Shown: positions 35,841 to 44,656, counted from the stretch's first letter. The stretch: 64,000 nt of DNA from Hyalangium gracile (GCF_020103725.1 NZ_JAHXBG010000024.1:1-64000), one strand, 5' to 3'. Notes: a model not told the origin generated them from the sequence alone. Numbers and translations: made by a program.

Positions 35841-36392
35841 CTACCGCACGTCCGAGGCGGGCATGAAGAGCACGCGCCCACCAGAGCGGCGCTGCTGCGC
35901 GTGAGCTTCCCCGCAGGAGGTGGGCGTGGGCTGGCGGTCCGGGGGAAGGCCATCGAGCCACACGCGGCAGAGGCCCGGCGGCGGCAGGCGGTCCGGTGGG
36001 ACGCCGTTGAAGTCGACGGGCCCGTAATCGGTCGCGCCGACCTCTCCGGTCTGGAAGGAGCGGGAGGAGGTGGCCACGATCACCAGCCCGCCCGTGTCCC
36101 TCGCCGTCCGGTGCGCATACCCGCACGTCATGGGCGCGGGCTGCCGGTCGGGCGGGAGGCCTCGGTACCAGATACGACACAGGCCCTGCGGCGGGACGCG
36201 GTCCGGCGGGACGTGGAAGTTCGAGGTGGCCGGCGGCGGAGGCCCGGGCGGCGCGGGTGGCGGACGGTTCGGCGGGGGAGGGGGAGCCGGGTGCGGCGCC
36301 GGGGGGCGAGGCCGGCGTCCTTCCGCAGGCACCACGATGCAGCCCGTGGCGGCGAACAGCATTCCAATGAGCAGGAGGCGAGAGCTCTTCAT
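35841..36392 (-). CDS. Proline-rich lipoprotein with a duplicated motif
   Basis: A 183-residue lipoprotein with lipobox ATGC at Cys18 and a long Pro-rich stretch (about 27-55). Two copies of a 34-residue unit, at 61-94 and 131-164 (exactly 70 residues apart), each read VPPDR(V/L)PP.GLCR.W..GLPPDRQP, followed by a Cys and GxAH. Each unit has two cysteines that could form a disulfide. Tandem short cysteine/proline units on a lipid anchor suggest a surface binding or structural role. It ends about 270 bases before the cassette's first gene starts. Confidence 0.75.
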   Translation of the reverse strand: MKSSRLLLIGMLFAATGCIVVPAEGRRPRPPAPHPAPPPPPNRPPPAPPGPPPPATSNFHVPPDRVPPQGLCRIWYRGLPPDRQPAPMTCGYAHRTARDTGGLVIVATSSRSFQTGEVGATDYGPVDFNGVPPDRLPPPGLCRVWLDGLPPDRQPTPTSCGEAHAQQRRSGGRVLFMPASDVR

Positions 36393-36504
36393 GATGCGGT
36401 GAGGTTCTATCCGACCGCCGCGAGAGAGCCGTCAAGAAAGGGTGCTACATGCCTGGAGCAGTTTTCTTGCCCGATCGACGGCCACTGGTACCTTCCACAG
36501 GCTC

Positions 36505-36789
36505 ATGACGGCGCGGAAAAAGTTCCTGATGGTGGCGGGGGTTCTGGCGGGGGCCCTGTCCCTGGCCTCCGTCGCCGACGCCCGGGGCTTCCGTCGCTAC
36601 CTCTCGCTGCGGCAGGACGTGGAGTCGCTCCAGGAGCGCAACCGCACGCTGGCCGAGCAGAACGAGGCGCTGCGGCGCGAGATCAACGCGCTGCGCAAGG
36701 ACCCCGAAGCCCTCGAGCGCGCCGCCCGCGAGGAGCTCGGCTACGTCAAGCCGGGCGAGATCGTCTTCCACCTGGAGGAGGAGCCATGA
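36505..36789 (+). CDS. ftsB: FtsB/DivIC-like septum formation protein
   Basis: 94 residues: an N-terminal membrane helix (FLMVAGVLAGALSLASVA) followed by a coiled coil, LRQDVESLQERNRTLAEQNE to LRREINALRKDPEALERAAR, and the conserved end REELGYVKPGEIVFHLEE. This is the FtsB/DivIC pattern: a bitopic divisome protein that binds FtsL and FtsQ. It overlaps the next gene by four bases (ATGA), placing cell division and c-di-GMP signalling in one transcript. Confidence 0.88.
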   Translation: MTARKKFLMVAGVLAGALSLASVADARGFRRYLSLRQDVESLQERNRTLAEQNEALRREINALRKDPEALERAAREELGYVKPGEIVFHLEEEP

Positions 36790-38951
36790 ACGCGCTCTCG
36801 TCCATCCCGTTGATGCCCAAGGTCGTCCGCCACGTGGTGCGCTCGCTGCCCGCGGCGTCCGTCCTGCTGGTCTTCATCCACCTGGCGCGCAACGGGTTCC
36901 GGGGCCTGAACCGGCTGGGCTGGACCGAGGCCTGTCTGGTGCTCTTCCTGCTCGTGGGGCTGGGGCTGTCGGCGTGGAGGCGGCTGCGGCGCAGCGCGCT
37001 GGGCGCCCCGGTGGAGCTGAGGGACGACCTGGAGCTGGGCGGAGCCCTCATCGCCGCGGCCTTCATCGTGGTGGCCATCGCCGGCGGGGTGCTCTTCCCC
37101 ATCGTCTACCTGCTGATGGCGTTCCTGGTGGCCTTCCTGCCGCGCAACGCCGGCCTGACGCTGCTGGGCGTGGCGCTGGTGTTCGACGGGCTCGTCACCC
37201 TGGGCGCGCCGAAGGGGGGCGGCTGGCCGTCGTTCCTCACGCACTCCCTGTTCCTGATGCTCTTCGCGGGCCTGTACCACATGGTGCTGTCCGCCCGGAT
37301 CGCCGCCGCCCGCCACGCGGAGAACGACGCGGTGCAGAAGCGCATCAAGGAGGTGGAGGAGCGCGCCCGCACCTTCCGCCTCATCAGCTCCGGCACCCAG
37401 GACAGCTTCTCGGGGATGAACCAGGACGAGAAGTGGCTGGTGGCCTCGGTGAAGGAGATCGAGGGCGCGGTGGGCGCCGCGCTCGAGGTGGCCGAGACGG
37501 CCCTGCGCACCCATACCTGCGCGGCCTTCCTGCTCACCTCGGACGACAAGAGCCTGAAGCTGTATGACTGCCGCTCCACCTCCGAGCGCATCCAGCGCGA
37601 GCGCTTCAACGCGGGCGAGGGCATCATCGGCGGGGTGCTCAAGCGCCAGGCGCCGGTGCGGATGAACTCGCCGAACGGGCTCAAGGGCATCACCTACTAC
37701 GACGGCGGCTCGCCGCAGGTGTCGGCGGTGCTGGCGGTGCCCATCCTCGAGGCGAGCGGGCTGGTGCGCGGCGTGCTGGTGGCGGACCGGGTGATGCACG
37801 AGCCGTTCTCCGATCAGGACGAGCGGCTGCTCACCACCATCGCCGGCGAGGTGCTGCGCGCGATGGAGGTGGAGCGGGTGATGACGTACATCCGCAAGAG
37901 CCGGGACGAGAAGGATCGGTTCTTCCGCGCCATCGAGGAGCTCAACCGCGCCGGCAGCCCGGAGCAGGTGTTCGTCGCGGTGCTGGAGAGCGCGCGGCAG
38001 ATCGCCAGCCTGGACTTCTGCGCGGTGACGCTGGTGAGCGAGGTGGAGGGCAAGCGCGTCCACAAGGTGGCCCGGATGACGGGCGTCACGACGGCGGGCA
38101 AGGCGCTCGAGGGCCGCTCCTTCCCGGACAACAACGGGCTGGTGGCCAACGTGGTGCGCTACGGCGCGCCGCTGCCGGGCCGCGACATCAAGGCCATGGA
38201 CCGCCAGGTCATCTTCGACGAGGAGACGCAGATCCGCGGCCTGGGCGCGCTGAAGATCTTCCCGCTCACGGCGGGGGACCGCATCCTCGGCACGCTGGTG
38301 GCCGGCTCTCGCAAGAAGGCGCTGGATCAGGACGTGCTGCGCATGCTGGAGGTGATGGCGATCCAGGCGGCGCAGGCGGTGCTCCGCGCGCAGCTCTTCG
38401 AGCAGATGGAGCGCATGGCCACCACGGACGGCCTCACCAGCCTGCTCAACCACCGCACCTTCCAGAGCAAGGCGGACGAGTACCTGGCGCAGTCCAAGCG
38501 CTACCAGCGCAAGGTGTCGCTCATCCTCACGGACATCGACCACTTCAAGAGCGTCAACGACACCTACGGTCACCCCACGGGCGACGCGGTGCTCCGAGGC
38601 GTGGCGAAGATCCTCCGCGACAAGGCGCGCGACACGGACATCGTCGCGCGCTACGGCGGCGAGGAGTTCGCCATCATCATGCCGGAGACGGACGCCAAGG
38701 GCGCGCTGGTGATCGCCGAGCGCATCCGCGAGGCGGTGAAGGCCGAGGTGTTCCAGACGGAGCTGGGGCCGCTGAAGGTGACGCTGTCGCTGGGCATCGC
38801 CACGGGCCCGGACTACGGCTACGAGAAGCAGCAGCTCATCGACCTGGCGGACCAGTGCCTGTACCACGCCAAGCGCCACGGCCGGAACCAGTCGGTCACG
38901 GTGGCGCAGATGCAGGGCGGCAAGAAGCTCCAGGTCGCCGAGGCCGGGTAG
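36786..38951 (+). CDS. Membrane GAF-GAF-GGDEF diguanylate cyclase
   Basis: 721 residues. About five membrane helices in the first 190 (SVLLVFIHLA, LVLFLLVGLGL, ALIAAAFIVVAIAGGVLF, LTLLGVALVFDGLV, LFLMLFAGLYHM), a helical linker, two GAF-like domains (about 210-370 and 380-540, with VLAVPILEASGLVRGVLVAD and LKIFPLTAGDRILGTLVAG), and a C-terminal GGDEF domain with LTDIDHFKSVNDTYGHPTGD and an intact GGEEF at 624-628. It should make c-di-GMP. No RxxD inhibitory site directly precedes GGEEF (the residues are DIVARY). It is cotranscribed with ftsB, so c-di-GMP output may be tied to division or growth. Confidence 0.93.
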   Translation: MNALSSIPLMPKVVRHVVRSLPAASVLLVFIHLARNGFRGLNRLGWTEACLVLFLLVGLGLSAWRRLRRSALGAPVELRDDLELGGALIAAAFIVVAIAGGVLFPIVYLLMAFLVAFLPRNAGLTLLGVALVFDGLVTLGAPKGGGWPSFLTHSLFLMLFAGLYHMVLSARIAAARHAENDAVQKRIKEVEERARTFRLISSGTQDSFSGMNQDEKWLVASVKEIEGAVGAALEVAETALRTHTCAAFLLTSDDKSLKLYDCRSTSERIQRERFNAGEGIIGGVLKRQAPVRMNSPNGLKGITYYDGGSPQVSAVLAVPILEASGLVRGVLVADRVMHEPFSDQDERLLTTIAGEVLRAMEVERVMTYIRKSRDEKDRFFRAIEELNRAGSPEQVFVAVLESARQIASLDFCAVTLVSEVEGKRVHKVARMTGVTTAGKALEGRSFPDNNGLVANVVRYGAPLPGRDIKAMDRQVIFDEETQIRGLGALKIFPLTAGDRILGTLVAGSRKKALDQDVLRMLEVMAIQAAQAVLRAQLFEQMERMATTDGLTSLLNHRTFQSKADEYLAQSKRYQRKVSLILTDIDHFKSVNDTYGHPTGDAVLRGVAKILRDKARDTDIVARYGGEEFAIIMPETDAKGALVIAERIREAVKAEVFQTELGPLKVTLSLGIATGPDYGYEKQQLIDLADQCLYHAKRHGRNQSVTVAQMQGGKKLQVAEAG

Positions 38952-38974
38952 GCGCGCGCTTCACTCCGGGCCGC

Positions 38975-40714
38975 TCACCCCTGGGCGGGCTCCGAGCCCC
39001 CCTTCACCGGTGGCGGCGTGCGCGGGGGAGGCAACTTCACGGGAAGCGCGGCGTCCGCCGCAGCCTCCGTCGCGATGGCCAGGGTGATGCGGAACGTCGT
39101 GCCCTTGCCTACCTCGCTCTCCACGTGCAGCTCTCCTCCGAGCGAGGTGACGATGCTGTGGCACACCGAGAGCCCCAGCCCCGTGCCTTCTCCCGCCTCC
39201 TTGGTGGTGAAGAACGGATCGAAGATGCGGCCCAGGTTCTCCGCGGGAATGCCGCAGCCGGTGTCGCTCACCTCCACCGTGACGCGCCCCGGCGCGCTCA
39301 CCCGTGCCACCACGCGGATCTCGTTCTCCTCGGGCCTGCCCATGGCAATGGCGTGCGCGGCGTTGATCAGCAGGTTCAGGAACACCTGGCCCAGCCGCGT
39401 CGCGTTGCCTCGCACCGGCGGCACGTCCGCGCAGTCCTCCACCAGCCGGGCCCGCGGGGCGAGCTCGCGCGCCACCAGCTTGGCCGCCGTGCCGACCACC
39501 TCGCGCAGGTCCACCGGGCCGGTGCGCTCCTCCGTCGGCCGTGCCAGCTCCTTGAGATCCTTCACGATGAGGCGCACGCGCTCGGCCCCATCCCGCGCCT
39601 CGCCCACCACCTCCATCAGCTCCGCCCGCGCGTCCTCCGGGAAGGACGCCTGGTGGCGGGTCAGCTCCTTCTGCAGGTAGTGGAGGTTGCTGAGGACGTA
39701 CGACAGCGGGTTGTTTATCTCGTGCCCCACGCCCGCGGCGAGCTGTCCGATGGAGGCCAGCCGATCGGCGAAGAAGAGCTGGGCCTGGGTGTCCTTGAGC
39801 TGCCGCAGGCTGTCGATGAGCTGCGAGTTGGCCTGCTCCAGCTCCTGGGTCCGCGCGCGGACCGTCTCCTCCAGCAGCGTCTGCTGGCGGCGGGCCTCCT
39901 GCTCCTTGGCCTCCACCTCGGCCTTCATCAGCTGGTGCTTCTCGTCGAGCGTCTGCCTCAGCTCCGCGGCCATCTGGTTGAACGCCCGCGAGAGCGCCCC
40001 CAGCTCGTCCCGCCGCTCCGTGGGCAGGCTCACCTGGAGATCTCCCTGGCCAATGCGCACGGACACGGCCATCAGCGCGCGCAGGGCCTCCCCCAGCGGC
40101 AGGATGACGAGCAGGATCAGCGCCAGCAGCAGGCCACAGATGATGGGAAGCGCCATCGACACTCGGGCGGCCCACCGCAGCTCGGTCTCCGATTGCTGCT
40201 TGAACTCCGCCTGCTCGCGATATTCCTCCTCCAGGGCCAGGTTGATGAGCTGGCCCGCGTCATGCTCGAACGCCTCGAACAGCTTCCACTCCGCGAGCTG
40301 CTGCTGGGCCTCCGGCGGCTGGGTGCGGACCGTCTCCTCGGCCCGGGCCGCCCAGTCGTGCAGCGCGCCAATCGTCGCGGTCCACTCCTCTGGACCCTGC
40401 ACCGACTCGTCGTGGGCGAGCTCCCGGGCCGTCAGGTCTCTCAAGAGCGCCTGCTCCCGGGAGACGGTCGTCTGGAACTCACTCAGCAGGGCCTGGGTGT
40501 CCCCGCCGGTGTCCCGGGCGCGCAGCAGGTTGCGCAGGTAGCGCTCCGCGACCACGTGCAGCCGCCCGAAGCTGTCGATCTGCTCCTGGATGAGCAGGAG
40601 TCGATCTCGCGAGGCACGACCGCTGCTCACGGCCATGTGGAACATGAGCCCCATGAGGCTCACGACACACATGGTGAGGCCCACCACGAGGAAGACCTTG
40701 CGGCGAATCGTCAT
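38975..40714 (-). CDS. Membrane sensor histidine kinase
   Basis: 579 residues. Two membrane helices (about 7-29 and 188-207) flank a helical periplasmic sensor, followed by a HAMP domain (about 208-255), a coiled coil and a HisKA domain with phospho-acceptor His331 in AAGVGHEINNPLSYVLSNLH. The ATPase part has the N box in FLNLLINAAHAI, G1 VSDTGCGIPAENLG, F box IFDPFFTTK and G2 GEGTGLGLSV. No receiver domain or response regulator gene is adjacent, so the partner is unlinked. It converges with the GGDEF gene. Confidence 0.93.
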   Translation of the reverse strand: MTIRRKVFLVVGLTMCVVSLMGLMFHMAVSSGRASRDRLLLIQEQIDSFGRLHVVAERYLRNLLRARDTGGDTQALLSEFQTTVSREQALLRDLTARELAHDESVQGPEEWTATIGALHDWAARAEETVRTQPPEAQQQLAEWKLFEAFEHDAGQLINLALEEEYREQAEFKQQSETELRWAARVSMALPIICGLLLALILLVILPLGEALRALMAVSVRIGQGDLQVSLPTERRDELGALSRAFNQMAAELRQTLDEKHQLMKAEVEAKEQEARRQQTLLEETVRARTQELEQANSQLIDSLRQLKDTQAQLFFADRLASIGQLAAGVGHEINNPLSYVLSNLHYLQKELTRHQASFPEDARAELMEVVGEARDGAERVRLIVKDLKELARPTEERTGPVDLREVVGTAAKLVARELAPRARLVEDCADVPPVRGNATRLGQVFLNLLINAAHAIAMGRPEENEIRVVARVSAPGRVTVEVSDTGCGIPAENLGRIFDPFFTTKEAGEGTGLGLSVCHSIVTSLGGELHVESEVGKGTTFRITLAIATEAAADAALPVKLPPPRTPPPVKGGSEPAQG

Positions 40715-40837
40715 CTTCCTCTCGAGTCGGTCCCCTGGAATTCAGTGTCGGACCGAGTTCAAGGCTTGAGACGCCCGGATGTCGATGAGAAAAACCTGTA
40801 TCACCGTATTTTATACATCTCCTGCCTGTATTCATCC

Positions 40838-41617
40838 ATGCGCATCCCTCTCGCCATCACCACCAGCGCCAGACCGAAGGAGTGGCTCGTCGCCCAGGCC
40901 CGGGCCGCCGCGCGCCAGTGGCGGGTACCCTTCATCGCACGCCAGCCCAAGGAGTCCATTGCCCTCTGGTTCGAGACCCACGCCGAGGCCCTCCTCATCT
41001 TCGGCCATGACGGGGTGACGCTCTGGGACCGCGAGGGCCACCATGGTTTTCACGGGGGGATGGCCCACCTGCGCCGGCTCCGGGTGGCCGCGGGAGAGCC
41101 GGACACGTTCGTCCGGGTGGCGGAGCTGCGAGCGGGAGACGCCGTGCTCGACTGCACCTTGGGCCTGGCCCAGGACGCACTGGTGGCCTCGCTCGCGGTG
41201 GGGCCCGGGGGCAGGGTGGTGGGCGTGGAGAAGAGCCTGGCCCTGTGCGCCCTCGTCTCGGAAGGGCTGAAGACCTACGAGCTGGGGCCGGACTCGTGCC
41301 GGGTGGAGGTGGTGCACGCGGACGCGCTCGAGTACCTGCGCACGCTGCCGGCCCGCTCCTTCGATGTCGTCTGCTTCGATCCGATGTTCGCCCGGCCCCA
41401 GAAGTCCCAGCCCGGCTTCGACGTGCTGCGGCGCTTCGCCAGCCATGACCCGCTCGCTCCCGAGGCGCTGGAGGAGGGCCGCCGCGTGGCCCGGCGCTGG
41501 GTGGTCGTCAAGGGCGCCCGATACTCCGATGACTTGAGGAAGCTCGGGCTCACTCCGGAGCCCGGCTCGCGCTACACCGAGGTGGCCTGGGGACGCGCCC
41601 GTCCCCTCGAGCCGTAG
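40838..41617 (+). CDS. RsmJ-like class I SAM methyltransferase
   Basis: 259 residues. The SAM site is VLDCTLGLAQDALVASLAVG followed by VVGVEKSLALCALVSEGL. The segment DVVCFDPMFARPQKSQPGFD closely follows the RsmJ motif in which DPMF/DPMY precedes a basic loop with KS. RsmJ methylates guanosine 1516 of 16S rRNA. The N-terminal part (ITTSARPKEWLVAQARAAAR) is usual for this family. The ATG lies after an AT-rich stretch and has no clear ribosome site. It is divergent from the histidine kinase. Confidence 0.75.
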   Translation: MRIPLAITTSARPKEWLVAQARAAARQWRVPFIARQPKESIALWFETHAEALLIFGHDGVTLWDREGHHGFHGGMAHLRRLRVAAGEPDTFVRVAELRAGDAVLDCTLGLAQDALVASLAVGPGGRVVGVEKSLALCALVSEGLKTYELGPDSCRVEVVHADALEYLRTLPARSFDVVCFDPMFARPQKSQPGFDVLRRFASHDPLAPEALEEGRRVARRWVVVKGARYSDDLRKLGLTPEPGSRYTEVAWGRARPLEP

Positions 41618-41625
41618 GCCGGGCC

Positions 41626-41665
41626 CCAAAAACAAACCGCCCCCCGGCCGGAGCCAGGGGGCGGT
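41626..41665 (-). terminator. Intrinsic terminator of the minus-strand small lipoprotein gene
   Basis: On the minus strand ACCGCCCCC pairs with GGGGGCGGT, and the stem is followed by TTTGTTTTT, a classic intrinsic terminator. It sits after the stop of the 41701-41973 gene; the methyltransferase gene on the other strand ends just outside it. Confidence 0.85.
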
Positions 41666-41700
41666 CATGGTCGCTCAGCCGTGCCGAGCGTCCCGCGGAA

Positions 41701-41973
41701 CTAGCACTTGGTGATGTAGGCGCCGCTCTTCACGTCCTCGCAGGTGGCCTTCTCGGCACAGTCGGCAATCTTCTCCGCCGCGTCGGCAGCTGCGTCCGTG
41801 CACTCGGCCTCATCGCCGTCGCTATCGCCGTCGTTGTCCGGGATGGTGACGCCGCACTCCTCCAGACGGTCCTCGAGCTTGTTGGCGGCCTTCTCGCACG
41901 CATCCGAGCAACCGGTTCCGAAGACAGTGGCAACACCCAGCAGACCCGCGAACACGAACTTCTTCATCGACAT
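41701..41973 (-). CDS. Small cysteine-rich lipoprotein
   Basis: 90 residues. MSMKKFVFAGLLGVATVFGT followed by GC is a lipoprotein signal. The mature part has eight cysteines spaced through helices (CEKAANKLEDRLEECGV, CTDAAADAAEKIADCAEKAT, CEDVKSGAYITKC) and an acidic loop DNDGDSDGDEAE that could bind Ca2+. It looks like a secreted helical disulfide-locked protein; no family was recognised. The ATG follows GGAGGGGG, and an intrinsic terminator follows the gene, so it is monocistronic. Confidence 0.82.
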   Translation of the reverse strand: MSMKKFVFAGLLGVATVFGTGCSDACEKAANKLEDRLEECGVTIPDNDGDSDGDEAECTDAAADAAEKIADCAEKATCEDVKSGAYITKC

Positions 41974-42200
41974 GTCCCCCTCCAGAGGGTTTTGACAGGG
42001 CCTGGGAACTCCAAGCCCCTTGCAGTCCAGGCCTCGAAATCGGTGGCCAGGACCGGGCGCACTTCACCCTGATTCACATGAGTCGTCCAGTCCACACTTC
42101 TTCTCATGGGCTGGGAAATTCGCTCCGGGCACAACTTTCGCCTCCCCCATTTCGAGAATGTAGGAGGAAGACACCCTCTTTTGCTCCCAGAGACCCCCCC

Positions 42201-43151
42201 ATGAGCTTGATTCAACGAGGTCTGAACCTCCTGAACCGCGTCCAGAACAACGTCCAGAGCACCGTCGACAAGGTGCAGAGCGCCGCCAGCACCGCGGGCA
42301 ATGCGGTGCGCAATGGTGTCGAGAAGGGCGGACAGAAGCTGGAGCAGTTCGCCGACGGCTTCGAGGGCCAGGTCCAGCAGAAGGCCGGCCTGCTGGGCGG
42401 CATCTTCGGGGACAAGTCGGACAAGGCCTTCGACGGGAAGCTGGTGGGCGCGGGCGGGCAGACGTTCAACCCGGGCACGCCGCTGAGCCAGGTGCCGGGC
42501 GTGACGCCGAAGAACAACCCCAACCCCTCCGAGACGATCATCTACGTCAACGGCATCGGCGACACGAAGAACAAGCAGTTCGGCAGCCTGCAGCAGATCG
42601 CGGACACCACGGGCGCCAAGGTCCTCGGCGTGCACAACGCCACCGAGGGCATGGCGGCCGACGTGCTCCAGTGCGTGAAGGACAAGCTGGACAAGGGCAC
42701 CAACCCGGCGGTGGACACGCTGGCGGACACCGTCTACGCGGAGCTGAAGGCGGGGCGCTCGGTGCACCTGATGGGGCACAGCCAGGGCGCGCTCATCACC
42801 AGCCGCGCGCTGAGCCACGTGGCCAACCGGCTGCGCGTCGAGGACGGCCTGTCGAAGGCGGACACCGAGAAGCTGCTGAGCAAGGTGAACGTGGAGACGT
42901 TCGGCGGGGCCGCCGCCAACTACCCGGACGGGCCCAGGTACGTGCACTACGTGAACAACAAGGACAAGGTCCCCGGCCTCTTCGGGCTGGGCGACGGCGA
43001 GGGCCCCGAGGAGTTCCTGAAGCACGCGGGCCGTGACGCCGTGGTGCGCCGCTACGACTACGGCGACAACATGGGCGACGCGCACCGCCTGAGCGATGCC
43101 TACCTGCCGTTCCGCATCCCGTTCGACGAGGCGCGCGCCGGCAAGCCGTAG
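42201..43151 (+). CDS. Alpha/beta-hydrolase effector-like protein
   Basis: 316 residues, no signal peptide. The N-terminus is a helical segment (LLNRVQNNVQSTVDKVQSAA) containing ADGFEGQV near residue 52, a motif shared with two other genes here. The catalytic part has IIYVNGIGDTKNK (oxyanion region) and nucleophile Ser194 in HLMGHSQGALI, and later VNNKDKVPGLFG (Asp) and DAHRLSDAYL (His), so a lipase/esterase triad is plausible. The ATG at 42201 has no obvious ribosome site nearby; AGGAGGAAG lies about 40 bases upstream. Substrate is unknown; an exported lipase or toxin is possible. Confidence 0.8.
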   Translation: MSLIQRGLNLLNRVQNNVQSTVDKVQSAASTAGNAVRNGVEKGGQKLEQFADGFEGQVQQKAGLLGGIFGDKSDKAFDGKLVGAGGQTFNPGTPLSQVPGVTPKNNPNPSETIIYVNGIGDTKNKQFGSLQQIADTTGAKVLGVHNATEGMAADVLQCVKDKLDKGTNPAVDTLADTVYAELKAGRSVHLMGHSQGALITSRALSHVANRLRVEDGLSKADTEKLLSKVNVETFGGAAANYPDGPRYVHYVNNKDKVPGLFGLGDGEGPEEFLKHAGRDAVVRRYDYGDNMGDAHRLSDAYLPFRIPFDEARAGKP

Positions 43152-43245
43152 CCCGACGGGCGTTGGCGCCTGGCAGTCGGAGAGACCTCGGTGGCGACGT
43201 GAGGCGAGGGCCCTCGCGCGCTGCCGAGGTCTTCGTCCTTGCAGG

Positions 43246-43284
43246 AAACGAAAAGAGCCCGACGACGTCACCGTCGTCGAGCTC
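43246..43284 (-). terminator. Intrinsic terminator of the phospholipase-like gene
   Basis: On the minus strand GAGC.CGACGACG, loop GTGA, CGTCGTCG.GCTC forms a long stem with one mismatch, followed by TTTTCGTTT. It lies 30 bases after the stop codon at 43314. Confidence 0.8.
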
Positions 43285-43313
43285 CTCGAGTGGCTCCAGC
43301 TGTGTCCCAGGCC

Positions 43314-43901
43314 TTACGGAGGGCCGTAGCCCTGCACGCGCGAGTTCAGCTCCACCGCGGTGGCGTAGATCTGCGCCCACGCCTTGAACTTCAAGCGGTC
43401 CCCGAAGCCCTTCTGATCGTTGGCGTAGTGGAACAGGTCCTCGCGGAACAGCGCGTCGGCGGCCTTGCGCGCATCGCCGCTCAGCGGCGTGCCCTTCCTG
43501 TCGTAGTAGCGCAGCAGATCGTAGCCGTAGTCGTGCGTCTTGGCCGCCGGATCGAACTCCTTGTCCGGACCGATCTTCCCAGGGGCCGAGGCGGAGCCGT
43601 GGGGATCCTGCATCCGAGCCCCGTGCTTCGTCTGGAGCTGGAAGGGCTTGTAGCCCATCACCTGCTCGAAGTCGGCCGGAGGCGGACGCGCGCCCGTGAG
43701 GTACTCGCGCATCAGCTTGCCGTGGTCACCCGTGGGCGCCGCCGCGACCTGGGCCGTGCGCTGCACCGCGCTGGCGCCCTCGAAGGAGTCACGGGCGAAG
43801 GGGCGCGCCGGCTCGGCGGCCACGGGCTTGTTCGTCGAAGCAACCTCCGGGCTGGAGCTCAGCGGGAGGCGGGGAGAGACTCGCTCATTGCGGACGATCA
43901 T
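43314..43901 (-). CDS. Phospholipase A2-like protein
   Basis: 195 residues from ATG 43901; a TTG at 43928 would extend it into a palindrome and is less likely. The N-terminus is disordered and contains PFARDSFEGAS near residue 38, shared in form with two other proteins of this window. The core has IGPDKEFDPAAKTHDYGYDL, where His123-Asp124 matches the catalytic HD of the phospholipase A2 family; the flanking cysteines of secreted PLA2 are absent, as in some bacterial members. A later LFREDLFHYANDQKGFGDRL would be the second helix. Possible toxin or lipid-degrading enzyme without a signal peptide. Confidence 0.72.
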   Translation of the reverse strand: MIVRNERVSPRLPLSSSPEVASTNKPVAAEPARPFARDSFEGASAVQRTAQVAAAPTGDHGKLMREYLTGARPPPADFEQVMGYKPFQLQTKHGARMQDPHGSASAPGKIGPDKEFDPAAKTHDYGYDLLRYYDRKGTPLSGDARKAADALFREDLFHYANDQKGFGDRLKFKAWAQIYATAVELNSRVQGYGPP

Positions 43902-43909
43902 GGGGGCTC

Positions 43910-43928
43910 TTGGGAAAGGCTTTCCCAA
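43910..43928. promoter_or_regulatory. Perfect inverted repeat between divergent genes
   Basis: TTGGGAAAGGCTTTCCCAA is a 9-1-9 perfect palindrome located between the phospholipase-like gene (start 43901) and the TPR gene (start 43996). It is a good operator candidate for coordinated control of the pair. Confidence 0.5.
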
Positions 43929-43995
43929 ATTGTCGTAAAATGTAGGCGGAAGTTGCTTCTGGACTCACCATGCGCCGCAAAACGGAGGAAGCCCT

Positions 43996-44466
43996 TTGAA
44001 AACGGACGTTTATCGGGACGCGATGGCTCGGCTGGAGCAGGGGGACGTGACGGAGGCCCGGCGCCTCTTGGAGGAGGCCTGGCGGGAGTCGCCCGACTCG
44101 GTGGAGGTGATGCACGGGCTGGCCCTGGCGCTGGACATGGCCGGTGAGCGCACGCGAGCCAGGGAGCTGCTGGAGCGGGCCCACGCGCGAGCGCCCACCG
44201 AGCCGGACCCGGCGTGTGATCTGGCGATGCTCTTCCTGGAGCACGAGCAGGACACGCGGGCGGAGTGGGTCCTCGCGCCCGCGCTGGAGGCCCATCCGTG
44301 GCATCCGCGCCTCAACCTCTTCATGGCCATGGCCCTTGCGAAAAAGGACACAGAACGCGCGCGCGGATACGCCTCCAATGTGTTGCAGGACACAGATCCG
44401 GAGCTGCGACAGCAGGCCGAGGCGCTCTTGCGCGTGCTCGATGCGAACACAGACAGGTCCAGGTAG
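43996..44466 (+). CDS. TPR-repeat protein
   Basis: 156 residues made of tetratricopeptide-like helical pairs: YRDAMARLEQGDVTEARRLL, EVMHGLALALDMAGERTRAR and LAMLFLEHEQDTRAEWVLAP. No signal peptide or membrane helix is seen, so it is a cytoplasmic protein-binding module. The start is TTG with GGAGGAAG at good spacing; a nine-codon ORF (MRRKTEEAL) ends overlapping this TTG. It is divergent from the phospholipase-like gene and could be its chaperone or immunity partner (inference from position only). Confidence 0.75.
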   Translation: MKTDVYRDAMARLEQGDVTEARRLLEEAWRESPDSVEVMHGLALALDMAGERTRARELLERAHARAPTEPDPACDLAMLFLEHEQDTRAEWVLAPALEAHPWHPRLNLFMAMALAKKDTERARGYASNVLQDTDPELRQQAEALLRVLDANTDRSR

Positions 44467-44656
44467 ATGTATCGAATGACTCGCGCTGAGAACTCGCTTG
44501 CTTGCCTGGGAAGTCAGGGCCCACCTGCTTTGACACGGATGACTCAGCGCGGCGGAATCCGTGACTTGCAAGGTAGTGTGTGAAGCGTAGACAATCCGCG
44601 CTCTTCGATTCTCTTCTAGTGCTCGGCTTTCCCTTGTCCCCGTGAAGGGAGGACTC

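Noticed and set aside
35601-36785. The open frame running into the GGDEF gene from far upstream
   Set aside because: The upstream part overlaps the Pro-rich lipoprotein and ftsB in other frames and has no start signal; ATG 36786 with ATGA overlap is the true start.
36741-38879. A 712-residue frame antisense to the GGDEF gene
   Set aside because: His/Leu/Arg-rich shadow text; the plus strand has GAF and GGEEF domains.
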